Shown here piece after piece: positions 10,511 to 21,096 of a DNA stretch of 64,000 nt. The DNA comes from Balneola sp. (GTDB lineage: Bacteria; Bacteroidota; Rhodothermia; Balneolales; Balneolaceae), in NCBI GenBank assembly GCA_028284195.1, contig JANQSE010000008.1:124001-188000 (forward strand), read 5' to 3'. How positions within the stretch are numbered: position 1 is the first letter of the stretch; each line of letters begins with the position of its first letter. The notes beneath the pieces were generated by a model. It was given only the letters and a program-made list of their open reading frames with translations, ran no database searches and had not been told where the DNA came from. A program made the translations under genes and the position numbers.

Positions 10511-10831
10511 TTATTTTTTCTTTACGTCTTCTAAGGGTTGACGTAAGAATTTTTTAAGCAATTTGCTTGGCTTAAAGTGTGTCTTACGGTGTGCCGGTAC
10601 GTAAATCACCTCGTTTGTTTTTGGATTTCTGGCCTTTGGTTTAGCTTTTGTCTCTTTAACTTCTAGCACTCCAAAATCGCGAATTTCGATTCTACATTCT
10701 GTATCTGCTGATAGCATTATTTCTCTTAGTGCAACAATAACTGCATCAACCCATGGCTCAGCATGTATCATTGCCTCGCCTTGCGCTTCGGCTACACGGC
10801 GTACTACATCTCGTTTAGTATATGTCATCAT
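10511..10831 (-). CDS. HU/IHF family DNA-binding protein
   Basis: TKRDVVRRVAE..., IEIRDFGVLEVKETKAKPKARNPKTNEVIYVPAHRKTHFKPSKLLK. Confidence 0.93.
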   Translation of the reverse strand: MMTYTKRDVVRRVAEAQGEAMIHAEPWVDAVIVALREIMLSADTECRIEIRDFGVLEVKETKAKPKARNPKTNEVIYVPAHRKTHFKPSKLLKKFLRQPLEDVKKK

Positions 10832-10969
10832 AATTATAGTAATTTAATTAAGTGAGTTTTACTCACGTCCTTCCTGTTATTTATACTTAAAATAGAAACC
10901 TAACTATTTTTATCTATTGCAGGGAATATACTTACTCGTTTGCTTTCTCAAAAATTAATAATGTTAAAG

Positions 10970-13213
10970 TTATTCATACCTTATAACATTCTTTACTCCA
11001 TCAACCCGTTCTAATCGTTTCATAATCTTATTTAAATGAGGTAATCCATCCACATAGACCGATATAATGCCCTCAAACATCCCGCTATCGCTGCCTACAT
11101 TTATGCTTTTCATATTTGTGGAAAGAGATTTAGACAACACATCTGTTATATCATTAATCATTCCCACTCTGTCTTCACCAATTACTTTAACAGCTCCCAG
11201 AAACTTTGTTTCTATATTTTTAGCCCAATCAACATCGACAATACGCTCACCTTCTGTTTTAATAAGATGTAATGCATTATTACACATTGAGCGATGAATT
11301 TTTATATCGCCTATTCGGCTTATGAATCCAATCACATCATCTCCTGGAATAGGGCTGCAGCAATTAGCATAAGAATATTTAACGTTACTTAATTCTCCAT
11401 TTATAATAAGAGATTTACCATCTCCAAAAGCCCGTGCCTGACTTATGTATTTTTCCTGGATCTCTTCTTCAGTTGCTTTTTCTGATTCTTGAATTTCTTT
11501 TTCAATCCTTCCGGTACTCTTATATTTCTTTACTTCACTAAAAAGCTTGTTTACATCAAACGACCCAATACCAATTGCATAAAACAAATCCTGAGTAGTA
11601 TTAAAGTCATATTTTTTTGCAAAACGGGTCAATTCCTGATCTGAAATTTCGATTTTTCCTCTTTCTGCCCTTTTTAACCATGTTTCTCTCCCACCTTCAG
11701 CAACACTTCGTTGTTTCTGCTTTATGAACTGCCGAATTCTTGATTTAGCCTTGTGTGTAACCACATCATCTATCCAGGAGACATTGAGATTTATTTTATT
11801 TCCGGTAATAATTTCAACCTGATCCCCATTCGACAATTTCTGCCGAAGCGGAGCCATCTTTCCATTTACTTTTGCCGCCATAGCCCGCTCTCCCACTTCA
11901 CTGTGGATATCAAAAGCAAAATCTATTGCGGTGGCTCCATTTGGTAGTGTAATTAGCTCTCCTCTTGGAGTAAATACATATAACTCTTCCTGGTAAAGGT
12001 TAAGTTGAAAGTCCTTAACAAAATCTGTTGCCGCTTCGGGGCGGGGATTATCAAGCACATCACGTACCCAATTCACAAATTTATCGAGGCTTTCAGACCC
12101 TTCCTGAGCTCCTTCTTTATATTTCCAATGAGCGGCAAGTCCTTTTTCTGCGATATCATCCATTTTACGGGTACGAATTTGAACCTCAACTTTTTTGCCT
12201 TTGTTTGTGATTACAGTAGTATGCAAAGACTGGTACCCATTTGCTTTGGGAACAGAAATAAAATCTCTGAATCGTTCAGGAATTGGTGTATACCAGTCAG
12301 TAAAAATTGAATATACCCGCCAACAATCCTCTTTTTTATGGGGTTCTCCCAGAATCACCCGAATTGCAAATAAATCATAGATCTCTTCAAAAGGCTTTTG
12401 CTGCCGCTGCATTTTTTTATAGATCGAATAAATATGTTTTGGCCTGCCTTTAATCTCAAAATCGAATTTTAAGTTTTTCAGCTCTTTCCTGACCGGATTC
12501 ATAAATTGCTTTACAAATCTTTCCCGGGATTCTTTTTTCTCTTTCAGTTTTCTGGCTACAAATTTGAATGAAGTGGGATCCAATGTTTTGAAACAAAGAT
12601 CTTCGAGCTCGTTTTTAATGCGGAACAGTCCAAAACGATGCGCAAGCGGCGCATATAACTCCATTGTTTCGTTGGCTATCTTTAATTGTTTTTCTCTTCT
12701 TAAATGATGGATAGTCCGCATATTATGAAGGCGGTCAGCAAACTTTATCAAAACAACCCGAATATCTTCTGCCATCGATAGCAGTAATTTCATGAAAGCT
12801 TCGGCCTGTTTACTATCCCGGCTTTTGAAAACACCTTTAATTTTGGTTACGCCATCAATGATTTGCGCTACTTCTTCTCCAAACCAATACTTAATATCAT
12901 CCAAAGTTACCGGGGTATCTTCAACAGTATCGTGCAAAAGTGCAGCTATCACAGATACATCATCAATATTGATCTCTTTTGCAACAATCTTAGCTACTTC
13001 AACCGGATGGTAGTAATAAGGCTCGCCTGAAGCTCGAACCATACCATTGTGGGATATATAGCACAACTTGAAAGCTTTGGTAATCTGTACTTCATCAATT
13101 TCGCCAATATATTCACGACAGATCGAGAGCAGTTGTTTTAAGTCCTGCCGTTGAGCACGCTTCAGTTTAAACTCATCAAGCTCTGCACGTTCTATTACTT
13201 TTGTATTTCCCAT
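10970..13213 (-). CDS. RelA/SpoT-type (p)ppGpp synthetase/hydrolase
   Basis: HD domain AALLHDTVEDTPVT, RelA/SpoT synthetase KPKHIYSIYKKM-type region, TGS region, C-terminal ACT; 747 aa. Confidence 0.96.
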   Translation of the reverse strand: MGNTKVIERAELDEFKLKRAQRQDLKQLLSICREYIGEIDEVQITKAFKLCYISHNGMVRASGEPYYYHPVEVAKIVAKEINIDDVSVIAALLHDTVEDTPVTLDDIKYWFGEEVAQIIDGVTKIKGVFKSRDSKQAEAFMKLLLSMAEDIRVVLIKFADRLHNMRTIHHLRREKQLKIANETMELYAPLAHRFGLFRIKNELEDLCFKTLDPTSFKFVARKLKEKKESRERFVKQFMNPVRKELKNLKFDFEIKGRPKHIYSIYKKMQRQQKPFEEIYDLFAIRVILGEPHKKEDCWRVYSIFTDWYTPIPERFRDFISVPKANGYQSLHTTVITNKGKKVEVQIRTRKMDDIAEKGLAAHWKYKEGAQEGSESLDKFVNWVRDVLDNPRPEAATDFVKDFQLNLYQEELYVFTPRGELITLPNGATAIDFAFDIHSEVGERAMAAKVNGKMAPLRQKLSNGDQVEIITGNKINLNVSWIDDVVTHKAKSRIRQFIKQKQRSVAEGGRETWLKRAERGKIEISDQELTRFAKKYDFNTTQDLFYAIGIGSFDVNKLFSEVKKYKSTGRIEKEIQESEKATEEEIQEKYISQARAFGDGKSLIINGELSNVKYSYANCCSPIPGDDVIGFISRIGDIKIHRSMCNNALHLIKTEGERIVDVDWAKNIETKFLGAVKVIGEDRVGMINDITDVLSKSLSTNMKSINVGSDSGMFEGIISVYVDGLPHLNKIMKRLERVDGVKNVIRYE

Positions 13214-13263
13214 TTGCCTGAACGAATGTCCTTTTCTTTGACCTGAAATGAATTGTTAACGTA

Positions 13264-13297
13264 TAAAAAAAGCGGTTATGCTGTAAACACAACCGCT
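13264..13297 (-). terminator. Rho-independent terminator candidate downstream of the 13316-13879 OMP gene
   Basis: AGCGGTT(13271-13277)/AACCGCT(13291-13297) stem followed on the minus strand by a 7-T run. Confidence 0.7.
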
Positions 13298-13315
13298 ATA
13301 CGTAGTTAACTAAAT

Positions 13316-13879
13316 TTAGAAACTAAGCACAACCCCAAAAATGATTCTGCCGGTTTTATCTTCAATATCCGGAACCTGCAAATCTCTTGCTGAAAAACGA
13401 TATTCTACAAATGGTTTTACCAGAGGGATAACTGTTACTTTTGCTCCGGCAAATGTATTCCAGTAAATGTTCGATTCATTCTCATTATCCGGGTTTTGCC
13501 CAGGTGGCGGTGTATTCGAAAAATCCTCAGCAGTTAACTCAAGCGTTTCAGAGCCTAAGCCTGCGCCAACATAAGGTTCCAATAACCCTAGTTTTACACC
13601 TGCTACAACAGCCAGACCAAAATCATAATTCTGGATATTCTTGTCATAACTAAATGTTGTTTCATCCACCATATTGGTTTCACTGAAATAGCTGAAATGG
13701 GCTCGCAACCCTAAGCTTACCAACGGTATCTGGTTTAAAAATCCGGATTGTATCCGAACCCCAAACCCATTTTTCGGTTCTTCATCCCTAAGTTCATATG
13801 AAGCTCCAATTTCAAGTTGTGCGAACGTTGAGCCAGAAATCATCAATAATGCGATTGTAAAAGTGATTTTTCTAAACAT
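13316..13879 (-). CDS. Outer-membrane beta-barrel protein, uncharacterised
   Basis: Signal peptide (MFRKITFTIALLMISGSTFAQ), alternating beta-strand pattern, aromatic C-terminus (IIFGVVLSF). Confidence 0.75.
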   Translation of the reverse strand: MFRKITFTIALLMISGSTFAQLEIGASYELRDEEPKNGFGVRIQSGFLNQIPLVSLGLRAHFSYFSETNMVDETTFSYDKNIQNYDFGLAVVAGVKLGLLEPYVGAGLGSETLELTAEDFSNTPPPGQNPDNENESNIYWNTFAGAKVTVIPLVKPFVEYRFSARDLQVPDIEDKTGRIIFGVVLSF

Positions 13880-14001
13880 AGTACTGGGTTAATTTTGTTT
13901 ATTTAAAGTTACAAAACCAGTTACAGTAAGCAAGCTGAAATTTATTTAAATCAGCATTGAAGTAGTATCGTAATAAGTTGTATATTTTGCGCCCTCCACA
14001 T

Positions 14002-14089
14002 GCCCGAGTGGTGGAATTGGTAGACACGTTGGACTTAAAATCCAATGGGAATTTAATCTCCCGTGCCGGTTCGAGTCCGGCCTCGGGTA
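14002..14089 (+). tRNA. tRNA-Leu (anticodon UAA)
   Basis: Acceptor GCCCGAG/CTCGGGT, anticodon stem-loop TTGGACTTAAAATCCAA, long variable arm, T-arm CCGGTTCGAGTCCGG; CCA not encoded. Confidence 0.96.
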
Positions 14090-14090
14090 C

Positions 14091-14123
14091 AACGCTCTGT
14101 AATTTTTTATTGCAGAGCGTTTT
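14091..14123 (+). terminator. Rho-independent terminator after tRNA-Leu
   Basis: AACGCTCTG / CAGAGCGTT perfect 9-bp stem followed by TTTT. Confidence 0.85.
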
Positions 14124-14146
14124 GTATTTAGAGAAAGTATGAAGCT

Positions 14147-14380
14147 TCAATTACTTTTTATAAACATTCCGCTTTTCTCGTAGTTTTGCCCGCTCGACCA
14201 AACAGGCCTCCACCATAATTCCGAAGGTTTGGTATTTTCCGGCCGGTCATGATCCATTACCCCAATATTTATGCGAACTTGTTTCCAGTTTCTTCCCTGG
14301 TTTTTAGCAATTCGGGAAATCGGGTACGCAAATTCCAAGATCTGGCCAGACTCATCCTCGGATATGGCGGCGGCAATCAA
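14147..14380 (-). pseudogene. Orphan C-terminal fragment resembling a CBM9-type domain
   Basis: GQILEFAYPISRIAKNQGRNWKQVRINIGVMDHDRPENTKPSELWWRPVWSSG looks like the end of a CBM9-like domain. Only a TTG start is available and no upstream coding part is present. Confidence 0.4.
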
Positions 14381-14567
14381 CTATACTAAAAAAGAGTAAT
14401 AATTCAGATTAGTTTAATACGCGCTGTATAAATAAAAACGTTTTTTTGTTTCAGTCGACGATTCCATCTCAGGCTTCAGCTTTTTAGCCTATGATGATTA
14501 ATATCTTTTTCTTTCTTGATTAATCATGTTATTATTAGTGATATGGGTATCAAAAAAGTAGCCTTAT

Positions 14568-14945
14568 ATGAATATGAAACGGCAAAAGACAGTAATGATC
14601 GTAGAAGACGATCTGATCTTAAATCTGCTTTACGAGAGTTACCTCGAAAAATTGGGCTATGGAGCCGAGGGTGAACTTGTATATGGAAAAACAGCCATAG
14701 AAGTAGCTAAGCGTATAAAACCTGATTTAATCTTAATGGACATTTCGCTTGAGGGAGATATGGATGGCATTGATGCCATGATCGAAATCAGAAAATTTTC
14801 AGATGTCCCTGTTATCTACATTACCGGTAACTCGGACCCCTATCACGTTGAAAGAGCAAAGGCAACGAACTACATTGATTATCTTATGAAACCTATCGAG
14901 TTTGATGTACTCAAGCGATCGATTGAGGTTAATTTTGAAAACTGA
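14568..14945 (+). CDS. Single-domain response regulator (REC)
   Basis: VMIVEDDLILNLLYESYL...LILMDISLEGDMDGIDAM...PVIYITGNSD...YLMKPIEFDVL. Confidence 0.93.
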   Translation: MNMKRQKTVMIVEDDLILNLLYESYLEKLGYGAEGELVYGKTAIEVAKRIKPDLILMDISLEGDMDGIDAMIEIRKFSDVPVIYITGNSDPYHVERAKATNYIDYLMKPIEFDVLKRSIEVNFEN

Positions 14946-15024
14946 AATAATACCTCTCTCTCGTTATTCACTAATTTTTACTACTACATGGTGGATGGTA
15001 CCCTAGATTCCGTTATTTTGAGTT

Positions 15025-16743
15025 ATGACCATCAGAAAAGCAAAAAAAATAGGACGGAATCGCCTTCTCAGATGGATTCTCTTGATGCTGGGGCTGATTG
15101 CGGTTATTGCCCTAACAGGGATGAATGTATTCAGCCTGTATGATATCCGTGAAAGAGTTACAGAGAGTGAAGAAGAGAGGCAGCTTAAAAAAGCAGAAGA
15201 GGTTGCTTTTCTTGTCCAATCTGAAATTTACCAGCCATTTAATAAATTGCTTAGTATTAGTAAAGAAGATGAAAAATCGTTGGAAGACCCCGAGACAATT
15301 TCATCGAATCTTGAAAATATTTTCTTTACCCTGTATCAAAACCCATTTACAAACGCTATTTACTATACCCCTGAGGGAATTGATCCTTGTGAGGGCGGCG
15401 CAGAAATTTTCACTTTCGATAATCAATTCAAAAAACTGGTAACCACTAACAGCTACCCTACGCTGGTATGTGATGGTGTTGGCTTAGTACGTTCATCAAC
15501 ACGTATTCAGGTTAACAATTTTGATTTCAGATGGAGATCTATGATCGAGTTTGATGCACACAGAAGTATGAACATCGGCCTGATAAACCTAACCGAGAAT
15601 CGGGTGATTGGCTATTTTACCTTTATTCTGAATGAGAAAAACATCGTTAATGAGCTTATTACACCACTTATCAACGATTACTTTGGTGGGGCAGATAACA
15701 ATGGAACTATAGTTTGGCTGCATGATCACAGACGAGATTTGGTGCTTGCTTCTAATAACCCAACAAAAAATTTTAATATCGACCTTGTAAATAAGCGTGT
15801 ACGTTTTCCAAGAGTATTTGGCGACTGGATACTCAAAGTATCTTTTGTAAATCCACAAGTAACGTCCGCTTATCAAGAAACTTTTAGAAAAAACATTCTT
15901 GTTTTAGGCTTTGCAGTGCTTTTTTTGTTGGGTTCTTTATTCTTTATGTTTTATACCGCCCAAAAAGAAAGAGAACTTTCCATGAGGCAGGCAGGGTTTC
16001 TGGCAAACGTAACTCATGAATTAAAAACTCCATTAGCCGTAATGCAGGCAGCCGGCGAAAATATTTCTGACGGAAGGGTTACCGAACCTGAACGTTTAAA
16101 AAAATACGGAGTACATATTTATGATGAATCCGTTCGGCTAAGAAAAATGATCGAAAAGTTACTTGATGTTGCAAAATACGATGCCGGTGAAGCACTTATT
16201 AATCCTTCTGTTTTCGATTTAGAAAAACTCACTAATGAATTTATTTCTGAGAACACATCTTATATAAACGAACAAAAATTTGAGCTTGAGTATCAACCTG
16301 CAAACACAACTCTTCCGGTATATATTGATCGCGATAGTTTTGAAACCATACTTTCTAATCTGATAGAAAATGCTATTAAGTATAGTGCTGATAAAAAGAG
16401 AATTGTTGTATCAATTGGTGAAAACAATGGTCATGCGATTTTGTCTATAAGAGATTATGGAGTTGGTATTAAGAACAAAGAAATAAAAAATATTTTCAAA
16501 AAGTTTTACAGAGTTGAGGAATCTCTTACCGCCAAAACTAAAGGACACGGGCTTGGCTTAAGTATTGTAAAAAACCTGATTGTGCTTAATAAAGGCAGAA
16601 TTGAAGTAGAAAGTGAATACGGGAGTGGAACTACTTTTACTATAGTTTTTCCAAAGTTAAATGCACAAGAAATCAAAAACTACTCCCAAAAAAATAGTAT
16701 AATTCTCACCAATCAACCTCATAAAGAAGTAGCAAATGGCTGA
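15025..16743 (+). CDS. Membrane sensor histidine kinase
   Basis: TM near N-terminus, FLANVTHELKTPLAVMQAAGENI H-box, NLIENAIKYS, GVGIKNKEIKNIFKKFYR, GHGLGLSIVKN. Confidence 0.93.
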   Translation: MTIRKAKKIGRNRLLRWILLMLGLIAVIALTGMNVFSLYDIRERVTESEEERQLKKAEEVAFLVQSEIYQPFNKLLSISKEDEKSLEDPETISSNLENIFFTLYQNPFTNAIYYTPEGIDPCEGGAEIFTFDNQFKKLVTTNSYPTLVCDGVGLVRSSTRIQVNNFDFRWRSMIEFDAHRSMNIGLINLTENRVIGYFTFILNEKNIVNELITPLINDYFGGADNNGTIVWLHDHRRDLVLASNNPTKNFNIDLVNKRVRFPRVFGDWILKVSFVNPQVTSAYQETFRKNILVLGFAVLFLLGSLFFMFYTAQKERELSMRQAGFLANVTHELKTPLAVMQAAGENISDGRVTEPERLKKYGVHIYDESVRLRKMIEKLLDVAKYDAGEALINPSVFDLEKLTNEFISENTSYINEQKFELEYQPANTTLPVYIDRDSFETILSNLIENAIKYSADKKRIVVSIGENNGHAILSIRDYGVGIKNKEIKNIFKKFYRVEESLTAKTKGHGLGLSIVKNLIVLNKGRIEVESEYGSGTTFTIVFPKLNAQEIKNYSQKNSIILTNQPHKEVANG

Positions 16744-17440
16744 AAAAAAACAAACAATTCTGGTTGTAGAAGACGAACCCAGTTTAATCTTTACCCTGCA
16801 AGACACACTTGAGAGTGAAGGGTTCACCGTTTTTGTTAGTAAAGATGGTGAATCAGCTCTGGAAATGGTTGAAAAGCATAAACCAGATTTAATGATCCTG
16901 GATATAATGCTGCCAGGCAAAAGCGGATATCAAATTTGTAACGAAGTTCGGGAACTCAAATATACCTTCCCTATCATAATGCTAACTGCAAAAAACCAGG
17001 AAGTGGATAAAGTAAAAGGGCTGGAACTTGGTGCTGATGACTACCTTACCAAGCCATTTGGAGTAAAAGAGTTGCTTGCCAGAATACATGCAAGATTACG
17101 CCGTGCAGGAACCTATTCAAATGATGGGGAAGTAGATATCCTGCAGCTCGGAGAAGTAAAGCTAGACCTTGCAGAAAATGAAGCCATCCATCCCGGAAAC
17201 AAAATTATAGAACTTACAGCGCGGGAGGTGGAATTGATCAGATATTTAACCTCACATGCAAACAATCCGGTTTCAAGAGACGAGCTTCTCGAAAAAGTAT
17301 GGCGTTACGAATACAGTACCAATACACGAACTGTAGATGTACATATCTCGAAATTACGTGCTAAAATTGAACTTCACCCTGATGACCCACGCTACTTGAT
17401 TACTTTACATGGTGTAGGATACATGCTTAAAACCAGCTAG
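16736..17440 (+). CDS. OmpR/PhoB-type response regulator
   Basis: LVVEDEPSLIFTLQ, LMILDIMLPGKSG, LGADDYLTKPFG, winged-helix VWRYEYSTNTRTVDVHISKLRAKIE. Confidence 0.95.
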   Translation: MAEKKQTILVVEDEPSLIFTLQDTLESEGFTVFVSKDGESALEMVEKHKPDLMILDIMLPGKSGYQICNEVRELKYTFPIIMLTAKNQEVDKVKGLELGADDYLTKPFGVKELLARIHARLRRAGTYSNDGEVDILQLGEVKLDLAENEAIHPGNKIIELTAREVELIRYLTSHANNPVSRDELLEKVWRYEYSTNTRTVDVHISKLRAKIELHPDDPRYLITLHGVGYMLKTS

Positions 17441-17976
17441 GTGTTGTTGCTTACAAAGGCTATGAATTTTTTTACCTGGGATTCGAGCAAAGCTTGTTTA
17501 AAATCATCCTTTAAACCTGTTTTTCTGTCAAACTCAATATTAACACGCGGAATAAATACCCGTTCAGAAAATTGAAGCGCATTTCTGTAATTGGTAATCA
17601 TTTGAAATTGCTCAACCGCTCTTAGCCCGCCAAATGCACCTGCAGATTCGCCAATAAAAGTCACTGGCATTTGTTCAAAAGCTTTTGGGAATGGAAGGTA
17701 ATCCACAAACAATTTAAGGATGCCGGGAAAGCCACCATTATACTCCGGAATAACAAAAACCAATCCATCTGCTTCAACTATTGGTTTATTAAATGCTTGA
17801 ACTGACTCGACTTCTTCTCCATATCTACCACCAATTACATCAGCAATAGGAAAATCCTCCAACGAAATAACTTCTGCTTCTATCCCTTCTTGATGGTACA
17901 ATAATGAAACATAGTTTGATACAGCCAGTGCATTAGAATTAGCTCTGTCTGTACTACTAATTATTTTGATATTCAT
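17437..17976 (-). CDS. NADPH-dependent FMN reductase-like flavoprotein
   Basis: GLVFVIPEYNGGFPGILKLFVDYLP, VTFIGESAGAFGGLRAV. Confidence 0.9.
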   Translation of the reverse strand: MNIKIISSTDRANSNALAVSNYVSLLYHQEGIEAEVISLEDFPIADVIGGRYGEEVESVQAFNKPIVEADGLVFVIPEYNGGFPGILKLFVDYLPFPKAFEQMPVTFIGESAGAFGGLRAVEQFQMITNYRNALQFSERVFIPRVNIEFDRKTGLKDDFKQALLESQVKKFIAFVSNNT

Positions 17977-18107
17977 AAACCTTGCATTCCGCTTGATAAA
18001 AATATGAAGCTAAGCCATTCGCTGATAAAACCAAACCTCATCTCATGCAAATTCTTTCTAAACCTGATACATGCTTTGCCTTGCTCTCAAAGCAAAAAAA
18101 CTGTTTC

Positions 18108-19472
18108 TTAGTTTTCTTTTTTTCTGATTTCATTCAGTCTTTTGATCAGCAAGCCTTCTCTGCCTTCTGCTCCGGGCTCGTAAAATTTCTTACCTTTTAA
18201 TTCATTGGGTAAATACTGTTGATCCACCCAGTGGCGATCGTAGCTGTGCGGGTACTTATAATTTTTGGAAGCATTCTCTATATCCAAAAAACGAGCTGAC
18301 AGTTTATTCGCTGTTTTGTCTTTTAAATACGCGGGAACAGCTCCAACACCTTTTTCTTTTACTTCTTTACTAGCAGAAAATATACCCAGAGAGCTATTAC
18401 TCTTGGGGCAGATACTTAAATAAATACAGGCATGAGATAGGAAAAACATTCCTTCAGGCATCCCTGTTTTTATAAAAGCTTCCTGGCAGGAATTAACAAT
18501 AGTAATTGCATTCGGTTCTGCCATTCCCACATCTTCGCTGGCAAAAATAAGCATCCGCCTGAAAATAAAATTAGGATCGTCCCCACCTTCCAGCATAGCA
18601 TTCATCCAGTATAATGCTGCATCCGCATCAGATCCCCGGAGTGATTTTATAAAAGCGGATGCATAATGATAATGTTCGTCACCGGTTCGGTCGTACCGCA
18701 CATTTCTTCTTTGAATACTTTCTTGTGCAATTTCTTTGGTGATATGTATTTGATCGTTCTCATCTGGTTTGCTGGAAAGAACAGCTACTTCCAAAGCATT
18801 AAGCGCATTACGCACATCTCCCCCGGCATAATCTGCCAAATGATTAAGTGCTTCTTTATCTACCCTGATCGATTTATCGCCTAATCCCTTTTCTTCGTTA
18901 TTAAGTGCACGGACCAGCATATTCCGAACATCATCAACAGTAAGTGGAAATAGTTCGAAAAGCTGGCAGCGAGACAATAATGGATTTACCAGCGAATAAA
19001 ATGGATTTTCAGTGGTGGCTCCCACCAGTGTGATAATGCCTGACTCTAAATGAGGAAGTAGTGCATCCTGCTGAGCTTTATTCCAGCGGTGAATCTCATC
19101 CACAAATAAAATGGTTTTACGTCCATTCAACTTTCGCAGCTTTTCAGCCTTTTCAACTACAGAACGAAGTTCTTTTATCCCGTCAAGAACTGCATTTATA
19201 ATCTGAAAACTTGCTTTAATTTCTTTTGAAATTACATGGGCAAGAGTGGTTTTTCCTGAACTTGGTGGGCCGTAAAAAATCAGGGAACCAATTACTCCGC
19301 TCTCTATCATACGCTGTAGCATTTTGCCTTCGCCAACCAAATGCTCTTGTCCTGCAAATTCCTCCAGCGATTGAGGACGCATACGTGTAGCTAAGGGTTG
19401 TTCATCAGCATACCGAACTGTGGAATCGTTTACCTGAAGGGAACCGGCATTTTTATCCTGGAAAAGGTCCAT
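18108..19472 (-). CDS. rarA: Replication-associated recombination protein A (MgsA/RarA AAA+ ATPase)
   Basis: PLATRMRPQSLEEFAGQEHLVGEGKML, IFYGPPSSGKTTLA, LFVDEIHRWNKAQQDALLPHLE. Confidence 0.94.
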   Translation of the reverse strand: MDLFQDKNAGSLQVNDSTVRYADEQPLATRMRPQSLEEFAGQEHLVGEGKMLQRMIESGVIGSLIFYGPPSSGKTTLAHVISKEIKASFQIINAVLDGIKELRSVVEKAEKLRKLNGRKTILFVDEIHRWNKAQQDALLPHLESGIITLVGATTENPFYSLVNPLLSRCQLFELFPLTVDDVRNMLVRALNNEEKGLGDKSIRVDKEALNHLADYAGGDVRNALNALEVAVLSSKPDENDQIHITKEIAQESIQRRNVRYDRTGDEHYHYASAFIKSLRGSDADAALYWMNAMLEGGDDPNFIFRRMLIFASEDVGMAEPNAITIVNSCQEAFIKTGMPEGMFFLSHACIYLSICPKSNSSLGIFSASKEVKEKGVGAVPAYLKDKTANKLSARFLDIENASKNYKYPHSYDRHWVDQQYLPNELKGKKFYEPGAEGREGLLIKRLNEIRKKEN

Positions 19473-19527
19473 AGAAATCTACATTGTGAAACATGTGCAA
19501 TATATGTTTACAATTACCTTATAGCAA

Positions 19528-21006
19528 TTATAAAAGTGATTTTTGATTTCCGTACTTCGATAAATACTGATCAAGCTTTACTTTTCTTTTGGTACTTTCA
19601 CTGCTCATATATCGCAGCTTGCCAAAAATGGGCCGTTCCTGCCAGGCACGATCGAACCTGCCAAAACACCAACATATACCTGAATAGCTGTTCGGGTCTC
19701 TCCCGTCAATAGCGTACTTGTTATTTAACTCAATTAAATATGCTAATGCTGTTCGATGGTCTGGTGTCCACTCGATGACTTTTTTCCCCCAAAGCATTCT
19801 CAAATAGTTATGAATGATTCCTTCTTCTCTGAGCTGTGTTTGGGTAGCATTCCATATTTCATCATGCGTTTGTGATTGCTCCAGCTCTTTAAGGCTGTAT
19901 ATCCATTCCCGCTCATCGTGTGTATGTTCGCCCATCGTTTTAATTGCCCAGCCTGGAAGCGAGTCAAATTCATCGTAGTTATCAACATGATGTGCAAAAT
20001 GGAAACCTACTTCCCGCCAGGTAATTACTTCATCCAAAAAACTCTCTATACTTTCATTCCCATTAAAAAAACCAAGGCTCTTTCCGCCATTTGGTGTCAG
20101 CTTATCCAGGCTCCACCCTTCGGGTTGATGCCCGAGAACAGCTTTTATGATTTCATATTCACTGATTTTCCCATAGTGAAGCCACGGGCTTAGCCCGCTT
20201 GTTTTCTTTTCATCCGGGTGATTTCTTTTGTCATTGTACGTGAGCAGGCTATAGGCAATAAACTGCTTCATTTTTTCAAGTGCCGCCTGACGTGTGCCGT
20301 CCATTTTCAGAATACCTACTTCATGGTCTATATCCATCTTATGGATACTACCTGGAATATCTTCCAGTATTTTATCTGCCCTTGGGTATTGCTGCAAAAA
20401 CTTGTGCGGTAATTTTATCTTTTGCCGGTTTTTGAGTTCCTCGGCAGGTTCTTTCTTTGGTGGATTAGTAAATCCTTCCTTAAAATACTTCTGCATTACT
20501 TTTCTAAACAAATATGCTGAATAGGGAGCTTTATCTGTAATTCCTAACGGAATAATTCCATTAGAGTCGATTGTGATATAGGGAACGTCAATTTTTCCGG
20601 CAACGCGCTCGTTGTGTTTTTTTGTGATGAACACAGGGTATTCATCAGAAATTACTGTACATGCGTTTTCAACCAGTTGATAGAAAAGACCTTTTCCTGC
20701 TCCAATTTCCGGCTCAACAAAGCTATAATAGTTCAACGTATTGGCTTTCGCAAACTCCAGATTCTCTTCCATCCCCTGCATGATAAAGGCGTGGAACCGA
20801 TCGCATGCCCAGGGATATTCGATAGAAAGGCCTTCGTAAATCAAAAGAGGTTTATTTAACTTATTTGCCCATGCAACTGCATATTCTAAGGCATAGTTGT
20901 ATTGAAAACGGCGATTCACCTGCATCCAATACAGTACATAATCCCCTTCTTTGTTTGGCTGCTTATTATTGAGCGAAAATTTCCGGTACGCATTGATGTT
21001 TTGCAT
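19528..21006 (-). CDS. Deoxyribodipyrimidine photolyase, class II-like
   Basis: Photolyase fold; ...RMLWGKKVIEWT...YAIDGRDPNSYSGICWCFGRFDRAW resembles class II CPD photolyases. The ORF track starts at 21063; Met at 21006 is likely. Confidence 0.82.
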   Translation of the reverse strand: MQNINAYRKFSLNNKQPNKEGDYVLYWMQVNRRFQYNYALEYAVAWANKLNKPLLIYEGLSIEYPWACDRFHAFIMQGMEENLEFAKANTLNYYSFVEPEIGAGKGLFYQLVENACTVISDEYPVFITKKHNERVAGKIDVPYITIDSNGIIPLGITDKAPYSAYLFRKVMQKYFKEGFTNPPKKEPAEELKNRQKIKLPHKFLQQYPRADKILEDIPGSIHKMDIDHEVGILKMDGTRQAALEKMKQFIAYSLLTYNDKRNHPDEKKTSGLSPWLHYGKISEYEIIKAVLGHQPEGWSLDKLTPNGGKSLGFFNGNESIESFLDEVITWREVGFHFAHHVDNYDEFDSLPGWAIKTMGEHTHDEREWIYSLKELEQSQTHDEIWNATQTQLREEGIIHNYLRMLWGKKVIEWTPDHRTALAYLIELNNKYAIDGRDPNSYSGICWCFGRFDRAWQERPIFGKLRYMSSESTKRKVKLDQYLSKYGNQKSLL

Positions 21007-21042
21007 GCTCAAATAACTAATTATACCAAAACTGCATTCCAC

Positions 21043-21075
21043 AAAAAAAGCCCTTGGTATCAAACAAGGACTTTT
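21043..21075 (-). terminator. Rho-independent terminator candidate downstream of the 21097-21783 gene
   Basis: AAAAAAAGCCCTTG...CAAGGACTTTT hairpin with a T-run on the minus strand. Confidence 0.6.
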
Positions 21076-21096
21076 AGTTTCAGGAAGTTTTTAATA

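Noticed and set aside
13899-14150. 83-aa minus-strand ORF containing VVPEAGLEPAREIKFPLDFKSNVSTNSTTRACGG
   Set aside because: It is antisense across tRNA-Leu; this peptide is the well-known translation artefact of tRNA-Leu plus flank.
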